Positions 44,713 to 55,326 of a stretch of DNA of 61,838 nucleotides are shown piece by piece. The DNA lies in the NCBI GenBank assembly GCA_003281285.1, contig QCCJ01000004.1, forward strand, positions 1 through 61,838, given 5' to 3'. The notes beneath the pieces are model-generated. The model did not search any database, was not told the DNA's origin, and was given only the letters and a program-made list of their open reading frames with translations. The number at the start of each line of letters is the position of its first letter. Position 1 is the first letter of the stretch. This DNA is from Prochlorococcus sp. AG-347-K22. Lineage in GTDB: Bacteria > Cyanobacteriota > Cyanobacteriia > PCC-6307 > Cyanobiaceae. A program made the translations under genes and the position numbers.

Positions 44713-47022
44713 ATGTCCGAGGCAGCTGCAAATTCAAAAGAAAAAAACGAAATTGAAGTTTCTAAAACTATTTTGCCTGAAAATAAAAAATATGAAAGTG
44801 AATCTTTAAATTATCAAATAAAAATTCCCGATTGGCTTCTTAAAGATATTTATAATTTTGAAAAATCAAATAAAGAAAATGATGAGAATCAGAACCTTAT
44901 AGTAAAGGCTTTTAAACTTGCTTATAAAGCTCATGATGGACAATTCCGCGCGAGCGGCGAGCCATACATTATCCACCCGGTTGCTGTTGCAAATCTCCTC
45001 AAAGAAATAGGTGCCAGTTCATCTGTTATTGCTGCAGGCCTTTTACATGATGTTGTTGAAGATACTGGCATTGATTTATCCGAAATAGAAACAAATTTTG
45101 GGTTAGAAGTAAAAATACTTGTAGAGGGTGTAACAAAATTAGGCGGCATTCACTTTAACAACAGGACTGAAGCACAAGCTGAAAATCTTAGGAAAATGTT
45201 TTTGGCTATGGCCAGCGATATCAGAGTTGTTTTAGTAAAACTTGCAGATCGACTTCATAACATGAGAACAATTGAATGGCTAAATAATGAGAAAAAACTA
45301 AGAATAGCGAGAGAAACAAGAGAGATTTATGCACCATTAGCTAATCGACTAGGAATAAACAGATTTAAGTGGGAATTAGAAGATTTAGCTTTTAAATTCC
45401 TAGAGCCTAAAGAATATCTAGATCTTAAAGATCAAATCGCTGTAAAAAGAAGTGATAGAGAAAAAAGATTAAAAGTAACTTTGAATCTTATGAAGGAAAA
45501 CTTGGTTTCAGCAGGTTTGAAAAATTTTGAAATAACAGGAAGGCCAAAACATCTTTATGGCATCTGGAGCAAAATGGAAAGACAACAAAAGCATTTTCAC
45601 GAGATTTATGATGTTGCTGCCCTAAGAATTATCGTGGACAATTCAGATAGTTGTTATAGAGCATTAGCAGTTGTTCATGATACTTTCAAACCAATTCCAG
45701 GTAGATTTAAAGACTATATAGGATTACCAAAACCCAACGGATACCAGTCCTTACACACTTCTGTGATTGGAAGACATCGACCTATTGAAGTTCAAATTAG
45801 AACTACTTCAATGCATCAAATTGCTGAATATGGAATTGCCGCTCATTGGCAATACAAAGAGGGTGGTTCTCCTGCTAAAAGTAATGCCGAGAGATTTAAT
45901 TGGCTAAGACAATTAGTAGAATGGCAACAAGAAGGTAATGAAAGGGATCATAATGATTATTTAGCTTCAATTAAAGAAGATTTATTTGATGAAGAAGTAT
46001 TTGTAATCACTCCAAAAGGAGATGTTGTTGGTTTAAGGAAAGGATCTACCGCGATAGATTTCGCCTACAGAATTCATTCTGAAGTTGGAAATCACTGTAA
46101 TGGAATAAGAATTAATGAAAAGCTTTCTCCATTATCTACAGCACTTCAAAATGGTGACTTCATAGAAATTTTGACAAGTAATAATGCTACTCCAAGCTTG
46201 GATTGGCTGAACTTTGTAGTTACGCCAACAGCTAAAAATAGAATCCGCCAATGGTATAAAAAAAGCCATCGTGATGAAACGATTAAAAGAGGTAGAGATT
46301 TACTTGAAAAAGAAGTAGGTCGAAATGGTTTTGAAGCATTACTTTCTAGTGAAGCCATGAAAAAAGTTGCAAATCGATGCAATTTAAAAACTACTGAAGA
46401 CCTTCTTGCATCTCTTGGTTTTGGTGGTTTAACTTTGCATCAAGTATTAAACAGACTAAGAGAAGAAATAAAATTACAAACAGAAGATGTAAAAAATATT
46501 TCTGACTCTGAAATTGCAAAATCTCTTAAAAGTAATAGTAATTTTTCCACTAACAAATCTAATGCGGCAGCTAAATCACCAATTTCTGGGATAGAAGGTC
46601 TTGATTACAGAATAGGTAAATGCTGTACCCCACTTCCAGGCGAGGATATTATCGGAACTGTATCGCTAGGCAACCACGGGATAACCATACATAGGGAAGA
46701 TTGTGAAAATGTAATACCAATTCCAATAGAGAGAAGATTACCTGTTGGTTGGAATCAAGATAATAAAACTGGCGATAATAAGTTTCCAATTCAGCTACGA
46801 ATAGAAGTAATTGATAGAGTTGGAGTCCTTAAAGATATTCTTATGCGGTTATCTGATAAAGGTATAAACGTTAGCGATGCAAATGTTAAAACTGCTTATG
46901 GTAAACCAGCTATTATAAATCTTTGTGTGGGTCTTGAAAGTTATAATCAACTTCACAAAACAATTGAACAAATTAAATCAATGGCAGATGTTTTAGATAT
47001 TGCCAGAGTTGGACAAAGTTAA
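44713..47022 (+). CDS. spoT: Bifunctional (p)ppGpp synthetase/hydrolase (RelA/SpoT family)
   Basis: This long RSH protein of 769 residues controls the stringent response. The HD hydrolase domain has YIIHPVAVANLL and LLHDVVEDTG (about 115-125) and RLHNMRTIEWL. The synthetase domain shows GRPKHLYGIWSKM and PGRFKDYIGLPKPNGYQSLHTSVIG. A TGS domain (VFVITPKGDVVGLRKGSTAIDFAYRIH) and a C-terminal ACT domain (IRIEVIDRVGVLKDILMRLS) follow. HD and synthetase motifs are complete, so both activities are expected. It is divergent from the ABC gene with a 54-base gap. Confidence 0.95.
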   Translation: MSEAAANSKEKNEIEVSKTILPENKKYESESLNYQIKIPDWLLKDIYNFEKSNKENDENQNLIVKAFKLAYKAHDGQFRASGEPYIIHPVAVANLLKEIGASSSVIAAGLLHDVVEDTGIDLSEIETNFGLEVKILVEGVTKLGGIHFNNRTEAQAENLRKMFLAMASDIRVVLVKLADRLHNMRTIEWLNNEKKLRIARETREIYAPLANRLGINRFKWELEDLAFKFLEPKEYLDLKDQIAVKRSDREKRLKVTLNLMKENLVSAGLKNFEITGRPKHLYGIWSKMERQQKHFHEIYDVAALRIIVDNSDSCYRALAVVHDTFKPIPGRFKDYIGLPKPNGYQSLHTSVIGRHRPIEVQIRTTSMHQIAEYGIAAHWQYKEGGSPAKSNAERFNWLRQLVEWQQEGNERDHNDYLASIKEDLFDEEVFVITPKGDVVGLRKGSTAIDFAYRIHSEVGNHCNGIRINEKLSPLSTALQNGDFIEILTSNNATPSLDWLNFVVTPTAKNRIRQWYKKSHRDETIKRGRDLLEKEVGRNGFEALLSSEAMKKVANRCNLKTTEDLLASLGFGGLTLHQVLNRLREEIKLQTEDVKNISDSEIAKSLKSNSNFSTNKSNAAAKSPISGIEGLDYRIGKCCTPLPGEDIIGTVSLGNHGITIHREDCENVIPIPIERRLPVGWNQDNKTGDNKFPIQLRIEVIDRVGVLKDILMRLSDKGINVSDANVKTAYGKPAIINLCVGLESYNQLHKTIEQIKSMADVLDIARVGQS

Positions 47023-47040
47023 TTTTAAAATCAGATCAAT

Positions 47041-47484
47041 CTATCTTTTACTTTTTATCTTGTAGATAAAGAAAGCAATACAGCCGCAAATCAAAGCTAA
47101 TACAATACCTACACATGATGAACCTAAGAGTAATTTTAGGGAAAAAATTTTACCTTGTTTCCATAAGTCATCAATAACTAAACTTTTTTCAAGAATTTTA
47201 TTAGAAGAACTATTTAAAAAAATCGAACCAACTTTATAGTTAAAATAATAAAGTGGAACATATGTAAAAGGGTTGCTGATCCAGGTACCAATTACAGCTA
47301 GAAAAATATTTCCCTTAGCTATTTTCGCAAAAAATACCCCTATTAAAGTCTGAAACCCAAAAAAAGGAAAGCAGCCACTAAATATCCCTATAGCTAAACC
47401 TTTAGCATTAAAGAAAGGACTTCCATTCTGATTCCTAAATAATGATAGAATTTTCTTATAGGTAATATCTCTTTTAAATCTCAT
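47041..47484 (-). CDS. DUF2062 membrane protein
   Basis: This 147-residue protein matches DUF2062: FLVGCFPFFG-like stretch GIFSGCFPFFGFQTLIGVFFAKIAKGN, then WISNPFTYVPLYYFNYKVG with the conserved NP, and a C-terminal span (LLLGSSCVGIVLALICGCIAFFIY). It has about three membrane segments. DUF2062 occurs in glycosyltransferase-linked membrane proteins, but no function is assigned. It converges with the RelA/SpoT gene (18-base gap) and is divergent from mnmE. Confidence 0.85.
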   Translation of the reverse strand: MRFKRDITYKKILSLFRNQNGSPFFNAKGLAIGIFSGCFPFFGFQTLIGVFFAKIAKGNIFLAVIGTWISNPFTYVPLYYFNYKVGSIFLNSSSNKILEKSLVIDDLWKQGKIFSLKLLLGSSCVGIVLALICGCIAFFIYKIKSKR

Positions 47485-47545
47485 TCAGAAAGAAAATTTC
47501 AAAATTCTTGATAATCTTACTTAATTATCCATAACAAAGCGAGAG

Positions 47546-48928
47546 ATGGATTCGATAGTTACTACAGAAGACACGATAGCCGCAATTGCTTCAGCTATAA
47601 GTATAGGGAAAGGAGGAGTTGCGATAATAAGAGTATCAGGGAAAGACTCAATAAATTCTTGCAAAAAAATTGTTCAAACTAAATCTAAATATGCCTGGGA
47701 ATCACATAGAGTTTTTCATGGTTTTATTCAGGAAAATAAACAAAATAAATTTATAGATGAGGTTTTAATTTTAGTGATGAAATCACCAAATAGCTTCACA
47801 GGAGAGGATGTTGTTGAACTTCATTGCCATGGAGGAATTATCATAGTAAATAAAGTTCTAAAGAGATTATTATCTAGTAATTCTAGAGTTAGACTTGCAA
47901 ACCCAGGAGAATTTAGTCAAAGAGCTTTTCTTAATGGAAAAATAGACCTTACTCAAGCCGAGTCGATTAATCAATTAATTAATGCAAGCAATACAAAATC
48001 AGCAGAGTTAGCTTTTAGTGGGATTCAAGGAGAAATAAAGAAAAAAATTAATGATATTAAAAATGACCTTATAAATCAACTTTGCGAAATAGAAGCGAGA
48101 GTTGATTTTGAAGAAGACTTCACAGATTTTGATTACACTAAGTATCTAAAAAATATTAAAAAAGTAAAAGAAAAAATAGAAATACTAATAGAAAATGCAA
48201 AAAGAAATTCATATATTCACAATGGAATATCCATTGCGCTTATAGGTAAAACAAATGTTGGTAAAAGCTCTTTACTAAATTTGCTTGCCAAAAAAGAGAA
48301 AGCAATCGTAACTAATATTCCTGGAACAACTAGAGATGTTATTGAAGTTAATTTAACTATTAATGATATTCCAATGAAAATAATTGATACTGCTGGCATA
48401 AGAGAAACTCATGAACAAATTGAAAGTATTGGAATTAAAAAAAGTTTTGGGAAAATTAAAGAGTCAGATTTTATAATTTATATTTATAGTCTTGAAGAAG
48501 GATTTAATGAAGAAGACAAAAAAATAATAGATGAAATCCCTAAAGAAAAATTAATTACTATTTTGGGCAATAAAAAAGATTTAATTGATTGCAAAAATAT
48601 TAATTCAAATGAGTTAAAAAACACAATTCTTATGAGCATTAAGAATAATGATGGTGAAAGATTATTAATCGACACAATCATAAAAAAATGTGGATTAAAA
48701 CAAGTAGAAAATATCAATATATTTTTAAACGAAAGACATCTAACAAATTTGTCTGCTTGCCTATCTAATTTACAAGATACTGATGAAATAATTAAAAATA
48801 AATTGCCATTTGATTTGTTATCAATAGAACTGAGAGATGGAATTCAAAACTTATCTAAAATAACTGGTCAAGAATTAACAGAGGAACTTCTAGATAATAT
48901 TTTTTCTAAGTTTTGTATTGGTAAATAA
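47546..48928 (+). CDS. mnmE: tRNA uridine modification GTPase MnmE
   Basis: MnmE with MnmG builds the cmnm5 group on the wobble uridine of several tRNAs. The 460-residue protein has the folate-binding N-domain ([63 protein letters not shown]) and a G domain with G1 [12 protein letters not shown] (about 234-245), G2 TTRDV, G3 DTAGI and G4 NKKD. It ends FSKFCIGK with the conserved CIGK motif. All residues look normal. Confidence 0.97.
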   Translation: MDSIVTTEDTIAAIASAISIGKGGVAIIRVSGKDSINSCKKIVQTKSKYAWESHRVFHGFIQENKQNKFIDEVLILVMKSPNSFTGEDVVELHCHGGIIIVNKVLKRLLSSNSRVRLANPGEFSQRAFLNGKIDLTQAESINQLINASNTKSAELAFSGIQGEIKKKINDIKNDLINQLCEIEARVDFEEDFTDFDYTKYLKNIKKVKEKIEILIENAKRNSYIHNGISIALIGKTNVGKSSLLNLLAKKEKAIVTNIPGTTRDVIEVNLTINDIPMKIIDTAGIRETHEQIESIGIKKSFGKIKESDFIIYIYSLEEGFNEEDKKIIDEIPKEKLITILGNKKDLIDCKNINSNELKNTILMSIKNNDGERLLIDTIIKKCGLKQVENINIFLNERHLTNLSACLSNLQDTDEIIKNKLPFDLLSIELRDGIQNLSKITGQELTEELLDNIFSKFCIGK

Positions 48929-49009
48929 ATTTGAGTTAAATTGCATAGTGATATATAGTTGAATCTCTAACTTCAGTTGAATTTTTATTAATTAATTTTT
49001 TTTAGTTTA

Positions 49010-49876
49010 GTGGATTTTAATACTCCAATAATAAGTAAAATCATTGATAATTGGATCGATGAAGATATAGGAAGGGGGGATCTTACAAGTCCCTCTATTA
49101 CGGAGGAGAATGGCAATGCATATTGGATTGCAAAAGAAGGTGGTATATTTTGTGGTGTCGAAATTATAAAAGAAATTTTTAAAAAAATTGATTTAAAAAT
49201 CAGTTCAAAATTTAATATCTCTGATGGAGATAAATTTGTTAAAGATCAAAAACTCCTGGAAATATATGGACCTTCAAAAAGTTTGCTAGCTAGTGAAAGA
49301 ATAGGCTTAAATATAGCAATGCATTTATCTGGAATATCAACATATACAAAGAATCTTGTTAATAAGTTAGAAGGTACAAATATAAAATTAGCAGATACTA
49401 GGAAAACTACTCCTGGCTTAAGAATATTTGAAAAATATGCATTTAAATGCGGAGGTGGAGTGAATCATAGAATGGGATTATACGACGCAGCTATGATAAA
49501 AGAAAATCACATTGCATGGACAGATAATCTTAATAATGCAGTAAAAAAAATTCGACTAAATTCGCCTTTCACAACTCATATCATAATTGAAGCTGAGAAT
49601 ATCGAACAGGCAAAAGAAGCAGTATTAGCAGGAGCAGATAGTGTCTTATTGGATGAACTTAGTCCTGAAATAATCAAAAAACACATTCAAGAATTAAGAG
49701 ATTTATCAATGAATAGCTTAAAAAAAGAAGTCAATAAAAATTTGATAATAGAAGTTTCTGGAATTAACACTGAAGAAATTAGTAAATATCTAATAAAAGG
49801 TATTGATTTGATTTCAACAAGTTCTTCAATCACCAAAAGTAATTGGATTGATTTGAGTATGCGTTATATTAATTAA
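49010..49876 (+). CDS. nadC: Nicotinate-nucleotide pyrophosphorylase (quinolinate phosphoribosyltransferase)
   Basis: NadC makes nicotinic acid mononucleotide from quinolinate and PRPP in NAD synthesis. The 288-residue protein begins with GTG at 49010 and has DEDIGRGDLTSPSI, RIGLNIAMHLSGIST, LADTRKTTPGLRIFEKYAFKCGGGVNHRMGLYDAAMIKENHI (the diagnostic core, about residues 130-172), IIEAENIEQA and VSGINTEEI. Length and motifs are normal. It starts about 80 bases after mnmE and runs toward argS (27-base gap). Confidence 0.96.
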   Translation: MDFNTPIISKIIDNWIDEDIGRGDLTSPSITEENGNAYWIAKEGGIFCGVEIIKEIFKKIDLKISSKFNISDGDKFVKDQKLLEIYGPSKSLLASERIGLNIAMHLSGISTYTKNLVNKLEGTNIKLADTRKTTPGLRIFEKYAFKCGGGVNHRMGLYDAAMIKENHIAWTDNLNNAVKKIRLNSPFTTHIIIEAENIEQAKEAVLAGADSVLLDELSPEIIKKHIQELRDLSMNSLKKEVNKNLIIEVSGINTEEISKYLIKGIDLISTSSSITKSNWIDLSMRYIN

Positions 49877-49903
49877 TTATATAGATAAATAATTGAATAA
49901 TTA

Positions 49904-51718
49904 ATGCTAATCATTTTTAAAGAATTAACAAAACAATTTGAACAATCTCTTTTAGATAGTCTTGAAAAAAATGATAAAAAAGGAGAATTCGAAATTCTTA
50001 GAAAAAATTTAATTACACAATCATCAAAAGAGGAATTTGGTGATTATCAATGTAATGTTTGTTTAAGTTTATCTAAAATATATAAAAAGAACCCAAGAGA
50101 TATTTCTAATGATTTTATTAACCTTTTAAATAAAAATAAAAGCATAGCAAAATTATGTAAGAGTCTAGAAATAGCTGGACCTGGATTTATAAATATAAAA
50201 TTAAAAGATGAAGTTCTAATAAGTGAAATTAATTCAAATATTCAATGCCAAAGGGGTGGATTACCTCAAATTAAAAAAGATATAGATAGTGGCTTATCCA
50301 ATAAAGTCATTGTAGACTTTTCAAGTCCTAATATTGCTAAAGAAATGCATGTAGGGCATTTAAGATCAACAATAATAGGAGATTCAATATCCAGAATTTT
50401 CGAGTTAAGAGGTTATCAAGTATTAAGACTAAATCATGTTGGAGATTGGGGGACGCAATTTGGAATGCTTATTACTCAGCTCAAAGATTTATATTCAAAT
50501 GATTTAGAGGAGATAGGCAAAATTAAGATAAGTGATTTAGTTGAATTTTATAAAGAATCAAAAAAAAGATTTGATAATGAATCTGAATTCCAAAAAAGGT
50601 CTAGAGAGGAAGTAGTTAAATTACAAAGTGGAGATATTAAATCGATTAAAGCTTGGAAATTATTATGTGATCAATCTAGAAAAGAATTTGATGAAATCTA
50701 TAAAAATTTAAGAATAAAAATAGAAGAAAGAGGTGAATCTTTTTATAATCCCTTCTTAAAATCAATTATTGAGGATTTGAATTTAAAAAAAATATTAGTA
50801 GAGGATCAAGGAGCAAAATGTGTATTTTTAGATGGTATGACTAATAAAGAAGGTAAACCTTTACCGCTAATTATTCAAAAAAAAGATGGAGGTTTTAACT
50901 ATGCCACCACAGATCTTGCTGCTATAAGATACAGATTCAATAAACCTCCTAATGGGGATGATGCTTCGAGAATTATTTATGTAACTGATCATGGACAAGC
51001 AAATCATTTTGCTGGAGTTTTTCAAGTTGCAAAAAAAGCAAAATGGATCCCAGACAATTGCCAAGTAGATCATGTCCCTTTTGGTTTAGTTCAAGGAATT
51101 GATGGCAAAAAACTAAAGACAAGGGAAGGTGAAACAATACGTTTAAAAGATTTATTAAAAGAAGCAGTTAGAAGAGCAAAAGAAGATTTATTGAAAAGAT
51201 TAGAAGATGAAAATCGTTATGAGACAGAAGATTTTATTGCAAATACTTCAAGAATAATTGGATTAGGAGCTGTTAAGTATGCAGATTTAAGCCAAAATAG
51301 GATTACAAATTATCAATTTAGTTTTGATAAAATGCTTTCCCTAAATGGAAATACGGCTCCTTATTTATTATATACACTTGTAAGAATTGCAGGAATTAAA
51401 AGAAAAAATGATTTTGTTTATGACTCTAAAGATTTTCAATATACAAATTATGAACATAAATCTGAGTGGAAACTTATCAGAAAATTACTTAAGTTCGATG
51501 AAGTCATAATATCTATTGAAAAAGACTTAATGCCAAATAGATTATGCAATTATCTGTTTGAGCTATGTCAGACTTTTAATAGATTCTATGATCAAGTTCC
51601 AATACTCAAAGAAGAAAAATATATAAAAATTTCTAGACTGAATTTATGTGATCTAACTGCAAAAACACTAAAATTAAGCTTAGAGCTTCTAGGTATTGAA
51701 ACTTTAGAAAGAATGTAA
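49904..51718 (+). CDS. argS: Arginyl-tRNA synthetase
   Basis: ArgS charges tRNA(Arg). The 604-residue protein starts at the ATG at 49904 and has the N-terminal Arg-tRNA-binding additional domain, then the class I motif [16 protein letters not shown] (HVGH, about residue 148), [14 protein letters not shown] and TRDGG-like [13 protein letters not shown]. The C-terminal DALR anticodon domain includes YLLYTLVRI. It abuts the next gene with a TAATG overlap (1 base), so translation of the aminotransferase is coupled. Confidence 0.97.
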   Translation: MLIIFKELTKQFEQSLLDSLEKNDKKGEFEILRKNLITQSSKEEFGDYQCNVCLSLSKIYKKNPRDISNDFINLLNKNKSIAKLCKSLEIAGPGFINIKLKDEVLISEINSNIQCQRGGLPQIKKDIDSGLSNKVIVDFSSPNIAKEMHVGHLRSTIIGDSISRIFELRGYQVLRLNHVGDWGTQFGMLITQLKDLYSNDLEEIGKIKISDLVEFYKESKKRFDNESEFQKRSREEVVKLQSGDIKSIKAWKLLCDQSRKEFDEIYKNLRIKIEERGESFYNPFLKSIIEDLNLKKILVEDQGAKCVFLDGMTNKEGKPLPLIIQKKDGGFNYATTDLAAIRYRFNKPPNGDDASRIIYVTDHGQANHFAGVFQVAKKAKWIPDNCQVDHVPFGLVQGIDGKKLKTREGETIRLKDLLKEAVRRAKEDLLKRLEDENRYETEDFIANTSRIIGLGAVKYADLSQNRITNYQFSFDKMLSLNGNTAPYLLYTLVRIAGIKRKNDFVYDSKDFQYTNYEHKSEWKLIRKLLKFDEVIISIEKDLMPNRLCNYLFELCQTFNRFYDQVPILKEEKYIKISRLNLCDLTAKTLKLSLELLGIETLERM

Positions 51719-52827
51719 TGAATGATTTTGATCAATTAAATAGTCTTTCCCCAAGACCAAGAGAAGAAATAATAAATATGAAGTCTTACTCTGCACCTTT
51801 AGAAAATAGAAGAAATTTACTTCGGCTAGACTTTAATGAAAATACTCTAGGTCCAAGTCCTAATGTTTTCGAAGCATTACAAGCGATAAAATTAAATGAG
51901 ATTGCAATTTATCCAGAATATAATTTATTAAAAAATTTTTTATGTGATAAATATCTTGATTCAAGAAAATTTGATAAAGATGAAATAGGAATTTTCAATG
52001 GAGCAGACGCAGCAATAAATGCAATATTCAATTGCTTTGGAGAAAAAGATCAAATATTTCTGACCACTAATCCAACTTTTGGTTACTATTCTCCTTGTTC
52101 AGAAATGCGAGGAATGAAGAAAATAACTTGTTCTTACATTGGAGAAAATTTTCTATTTCCCATCGAAGAATTTAGTGAAAAAATTATAAAGTATAATCCA
52201 AAGTTAATATTTATTTGTAATCCCAATAATCCGACAGGAACAGTTTTAAGTGCTCAAGAGATAATTAACTTAGCAAATATCAAAAACGATTCATTGATAA
52301 TTGTTGATGAACTATATGAAAAATTTAATGGAGATAGTCTTCTTGAATCGATAGATTTTGAAAAGAATAACAATATACTAATAATCCAATCTCTCTCAAA
52401 AACAGCTGGTTTAGCTGGTTTAAGAATCGGTTTTACTTTTGGCAATAAAAATTTAATTAATTACATTAATAAAGTTACAGGACCATATGATGTAAATAGC
52501 TTTGCTATAACGGCAGCATTAGCAGCACTTAAAGACAAATCATATATTGATAATTATGTTTTAGAAGTAAAAAAAGCAAGAGAATGGATTTTAAATAAAT
52601 TTAAATCAACAAAAATCAGAACTCATTTTAGTGGCGGTAATTATTTCTTAATTTGGCCAAAAAAAGATCCTAAAATTTTAATACAACAGATGAGAGAAAA
52701 AGGTATTCTTATTAGAAGTATGGGAAACAAAAAAGATATTGGTAAGTCAATAAGGGTTAGTATTGGAACTAAAGAACAAATGATTTTTTTCTGGGACAAT
52801 TACAAGTTCTTAGATTTAATAAATTAA
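51718..52827 (+). CDS. hisC: Histidinol-phosphate aminotransferase family protein
   Basis: This class I PLP aminotransferase of 369 residues probably makes histidinol phosphate in histidine synthesis. Seen are LLRLDFNENTLGPSPNV at the start, YPEYNLLKNFLCDKY, IFNGADAAINAIF, FICNPNNPTGTVLS, VDELYEKFNGDS and the PLP lysine in QSLSKTAGLAGLRIGF. Arg residues near the C-terminus (RVSIGTKEQ) fit the substrate-carboxylate role. It could also act on another amino acid phosphate. The 3' end overlaps the convergent MBL-fold gene by 4 bases. Confidence 0.82.
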   Translation: MNDFDQLNSLSPRPREEIINMKSYSAPLENRRNLLRLDFNENTLGPSPNVFEALQAIKLNEIAIYPEYNLLKNFLCDKYLDSRKFDKDEIGIFNGADAAINAIFNCFGEKDQIFLTTNPTFGYYSPCSEMRGMKKITCSYIGENFLFPIEEFSEKIIKYNPKLIFICNPNNPTGTVLSAQEIINLANIKNDSLIIVDELYEKFNGDSLLESIDFEKNNNILIIQSLSKTAGLAGLRIGFTFGNKNLINYINKVTGPYDVNSFAITAALAALKDKSYIDNYVLEVKKAREWILNKFKSTKIRTHFSGGNYFLIWPKKDPKILIQQMREKGILIRSMGNKKDIGKSIRVSIGTKEQMIFFWDNYKFLDLIN

Positions 52828-53549
52828 TTACCAAAAATATAAATTGTATTTTGATCGATTCTTTTAGGTTTTATTTGAAAATCTTTTCCAACATACTTTA
52901 CTTTAAAATTTTTCATATTTGCGATAAACAAATCAGCATTTGAGAAATCACATTCTTTGTTAATTTTTTTGCCACGAGCAAAGTGAACAGGAATAACTAC
53001 ATTAGGTTTTAGAAGCTTAACTATTCTTGAAGCCTCTTGACCATCATAAGATTTTATTCCTCCTCCAATTGAAATAAATAAGATATCTGGGCGAGACAAA
53101 ATAATTTGACTATTGATATCAATATCACCAGCAGCGCCTCCCATATGAACAATTTTAAGATCATTCTGCTCCCAACTCCAAACAGTTGCCATCCCAAATC
53201 TTCTTCCATCTACTCTGTCATGAGGGACGGAAATTCCATTTAATAAAATATCCTCAAATTGATAGATTCCTGGCTCTACAAACATTAATTGATTATTAGG
53301 GTTATATCCTTCATCTGGAAGCCTAGAACTAGCCAAAATAAAATCTGCTTTGACCTCTTTTGGCTCTTTTAAATTGCTTGCACAACCTATTGCTTTAAAG
53401 GGATTTATGAGAATCGATTTTTCATCACTATTAATTAAGAAACTACTATATCCCAGACTTTTTATTACTAAATTCCTTGCCAATAATGAGGTTGGCAAAA
53501 AAGAGCTAAATAATATAAAAAAGAAAATGTTTTTAATTTGAGAAATCAT
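52824..53549 (-). CDS. Exported MBL-fold protein lacking the first metal-binding motif
   Basis: This 241-residue protein has an N-terminal signal or anchor (NIFFFILFSSFLPTSLLA) and a metallo-beta-lactamase-like fold resembling the UPF0173/YcfA-type hydrolases: SLGYSSFLINSDEKSILINPFKA, VPHDRVDGR and VVIPVHFARG. The HxHxDH motif expected after the second strand is missing: the segment reads LASSRLPDE (residues 72-80). Some other histidines (H in VPHDR and VHFARG) remain. It may bind only one metal or none. Its function is unknown. Confidence 0.75.
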   Translation of the reverse strand: MISQIKNIFFFILFSSFLPTSLLARNLVIKSLGYSSFLINSDEKSILINPFKAIGCASNLKEPKEVKADFILASSRLPDEGYNPNNQLMFVEPGIYQFEDILLNGISVPHDRVDGRRFGMATVWSWEQNDLKIVHMGGAAGDIDINSQIILSRPDILFISIGGGIKSYDGQEASRIVKLLKPNVVIPVHFARGKKINKECDFSNADLFIANMKNFKVKYVGKDFQIKPKRIDQNTIYIFGN

Positions 53550-53569
53550 ATTATTAATTTTTTTGTATT

Positions 53570-54166
53570 TTACTTTTGTTCAGCCATTTTTAAAAAATTA
53601 CTAATTAATTTATGACCAAATTGTGTCAATACACTTTCAGGATGAAACTGTACTCCATGTAAATGCTTATATTCTTTGTGAGAAATAGCCATAATAGTTG
53701 AGTCTTCTAAAGTCGCAGTTATATCGAAACAAGTTGGTAATGAACTTGCATCAACTATAAGACTATGATATCTAGTCGCCACAAATGGAGTCTCGATATC
53801 TTTAAACAAACCTTTTTGATTATGAAATATTTTGGATGTCTTACCATGCATAAGTTCTTTCCCAACTATAACCTTTCCTCCAAAAGCTTGGGCCAATGCT
53901 TGATGCCCTAAACAAACTCCTAATGTCGGAATATTTTTAGATAATTTTTTTAGTATTGGCAGACAAATTCCAGATTGATCTGGATTACCGGGACCTGGAG
54001 ATAATAAGATGCCACTAGGATTAAGTTTGATAATTTGATCTAGAGTAATTTCATCATTTCTTTTAACTATTAATTCTCTAGTTATTTCATGCTCAACAGA
54101 AAGTTCTCCTAAATATTGAACAAGGTTATATGTAAAACTATCGTAATTATCAATAACAAGAAACAT
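53570..54166 (-). CDS. trpG: Anthranilate/aminodeoxychorismate synthase glutamine amidotransferase subunit
   Basis: This class I glutamine amidotransferase of 198 residues delivers ammonia to anthranilate synthase (TrpE) or to PabB. It has DNYDSFTYNLVQYLGEL at the start, LLSPGPGNPDQSGI, the nucleophile elbow GVCLGHQALAQAFGG (Cys about 82) and HGVQFHPESVLTQFG with catalytic His and Glu. Which of the two partners it serves is not determined by sequence; many cyanobacterial TrpG are shared. It is part of the reverse-strand block down to prfB, next to dgkA with a 2-base gap. Confidence 0.92.
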   Translation of the reverse strand: MFLVIDNYDSFTYNLVQYLGELSVEHEITRELIVKRNDEITLDQIIKLNPSGILLSPGPGNPDQSGICLPILKKLSKNIPTLGVCLGHQALAQAFGGKVIVGKELMHGKTSKIFHNQKGLFKDIETPFVATRYHSLIVDASSLPTCFDITATLEDSTIMAISHKEYKHLHGVQFHPESVLTQFGHKLISNFLKMAEQK

Positions 54167-54168
54167 AT

Positions 54169-54588
54169 TTATATAGATTCAAATAAGAACTTAATTTTAG
54201 GAAGAAAAATATATACAGCAATAATAACAGAATTAATGGAAGCTAATAAAACTGCTCCTGCAGAAGTATCTTTTGAAATTTTAGCCAAACTACTAAATTC
54301 TTTTTTTACTACTAAATCAACTATTGATTCAATAGATGTGTTTAATATTTCTAATATTAAAACAGACATAATTGTGGCAATCAAAATTACATAATTACTT
54401 TGACTAATTTGCAGTAAAAAACCAATCATTAAACTTGTAAGTGCAAAAATTAATTGAATTTTAAAATTTCTTGAAGTTTTTAAGACGTAACTAATTCCAC
54501 TAAAAGCATACTTAAAACTTTTTAATACATTACTAGAAGTTTTATATGATTCTATTCTATTTTTTAGAGATTTTATTTTTTTTTCCAT
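54169..54588 (-). CDS. dgkA: Diacylglycerol kinase / undecaprenol kinase family protein
   Basis: This small DagK-family membrane kinase has 139 residues. It shows a basic, amphipathic N-terminus (SFKYAFSGISYVLKTSRNFKIQLIFALTSLMIGFLLQI), then a span with LEILNTSIESIVDLVVKKEF, which holds the family Glu/Asn residues that bind metal and ATP, then DTSAGAVLLASINSVIIAVY. About three membrane spans are seen. It lies between trpG and ybeY on the same strand, with gaps of 2 and 6 bases. Confidence 0.92.
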   Translation of the reverse strand: MEKKIKSLKNRIESYKTSSNVLKSFKYAFSGISYVLKTSRNFKIQLIFALTSLMIGFLLQISQSNYVILIATIMSVLILEILNTSIESIVDLVVKKEFSSLAKISKDTSAGAVLLASINSVIIAVYIFLPKIKFLFESI

Positions 54589-54594
54589 AGATTT

Positions 54595-55134
54595 TTAATC
54601 TAATTTTTTAATTAAATATTCCTGAAAATTTAACATATTTTCTAAATCAAGATCATTATTATGTTCCCATCCCAAAAGATGTAAAAATCCATGACTAGCC
54701 AACCAGAGCATTTCTTTATAGATTGAATGTTTATATTCACAAGATTGCTCAAGTGCGATCTCTAATGATATAAATATATCTCCCAACTCTATATGATCTA
54801 AATTATTTAGAGATTCATCAGAAATGATTGGAAAAGATAGAACATCAGTTGGTCCATTTTTTTGCATCCACTTCTGGTTCATAAAAGCAATTTCTTGATT
54901 AGATATTATCTGTAAGCCTAATGAAAAAGATTTTTTTTCAAAAATGAAATTTGGCAATTTATAATCGTCTTTTTTTAATATTATTTTTATCCAAGATAAA
55001 AAAACTTTCTCCCAAAAATTAGATTCAAAAATAAGCTTATTTTTAGAATCTTTTAACTTAGTTGAAAATTGAAAAAATTCATTACATTTAAAAACCAAAT
55101 CTAAATTTATTTCAGAAATAATTTTTTCTGTCAT
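54595..55134 (-). CDS. ybeY: Endoribonuclease YbeY (16S rRNA maturation)
   Basis: YbeY is a zinc-dependent single-strand endoribonuclease needed for 16S rRNA 3'-end maturation. The 179-residue protein has [18 protein letters not shown] (family block) and the zinc motif [14 protein letters not shown] (about residues 149-162), with all three histidines. The family consensus HGxLHLxGxDH has Asp where Glu is seen here. It shares strand with dgkA and is followed after 6 bases by the small DUF3285 gene upstream. Confidence 0.92.
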   Translation of the reverse strand: MTEKIISEINLDLVFKCNEFFQFSTKLKDSKNKLIFESNFWEKVFLSWIKIILKKDDYKLPNFIFEKKSFSLGLQIISNQEIAFMNQKWMQKNGPTDVLSFPIISDESLNNLDHIELGDIFISLEIALEQSCEYKHSIYKEMLWLASHGFLHLLGWEHNNDLDLENMLNFQEYLIKKLD

Positions 55135-55140
55135 ACATTC

Positions 55141-55323
55141 TTATACAGGAATATTAGGCTTACCTATTGTGGCTACAATTATTAATATCCCAATTAAAAT
55201 TAGAAAGGTTATTGAAAAATGAGAAATACTTTTTGAACCCTTCCTTACCATATTTCGCATAGCAAGCTTTATAAAGCTTGGAGGAGAAACTTTTTTTTCT
55301 ATATTTTCGTTTTTATTTTTCAT
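55141..55323 (-). CDS. Small membrane protein, DUF3285 family
   Basis: The 60-residue product has the SPPSFIKLAMRNMVRKGSKSISHFSITFLILIGILIIVATI pattern (PPSF.KLAMRNMVRKG) typical of DUF3285, a cyanobacterial family that lies next to prfB in many genomes. A basic amphipathic segment is followed by one membrane helix. Function unknown. It is between prfB (3-base gap) and ybeY (6-base gap), so it is probably part of one transcription unit. Confidence 0.85.
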   Translation of the reverse strand: MKNKNENIEKKVSPPSFIKLAMRNMVRKGSKSISHFSITFLILIGILIIVATIGKPNIPV

Positions 55324-55326
55324 TAG

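Noticed and set aside
54116..54394. Forward 92-codon ORF overlapping trpG and dgkA
   Set aside because: Antisense shadow over two well-supported genes with no ribosome-binding site.
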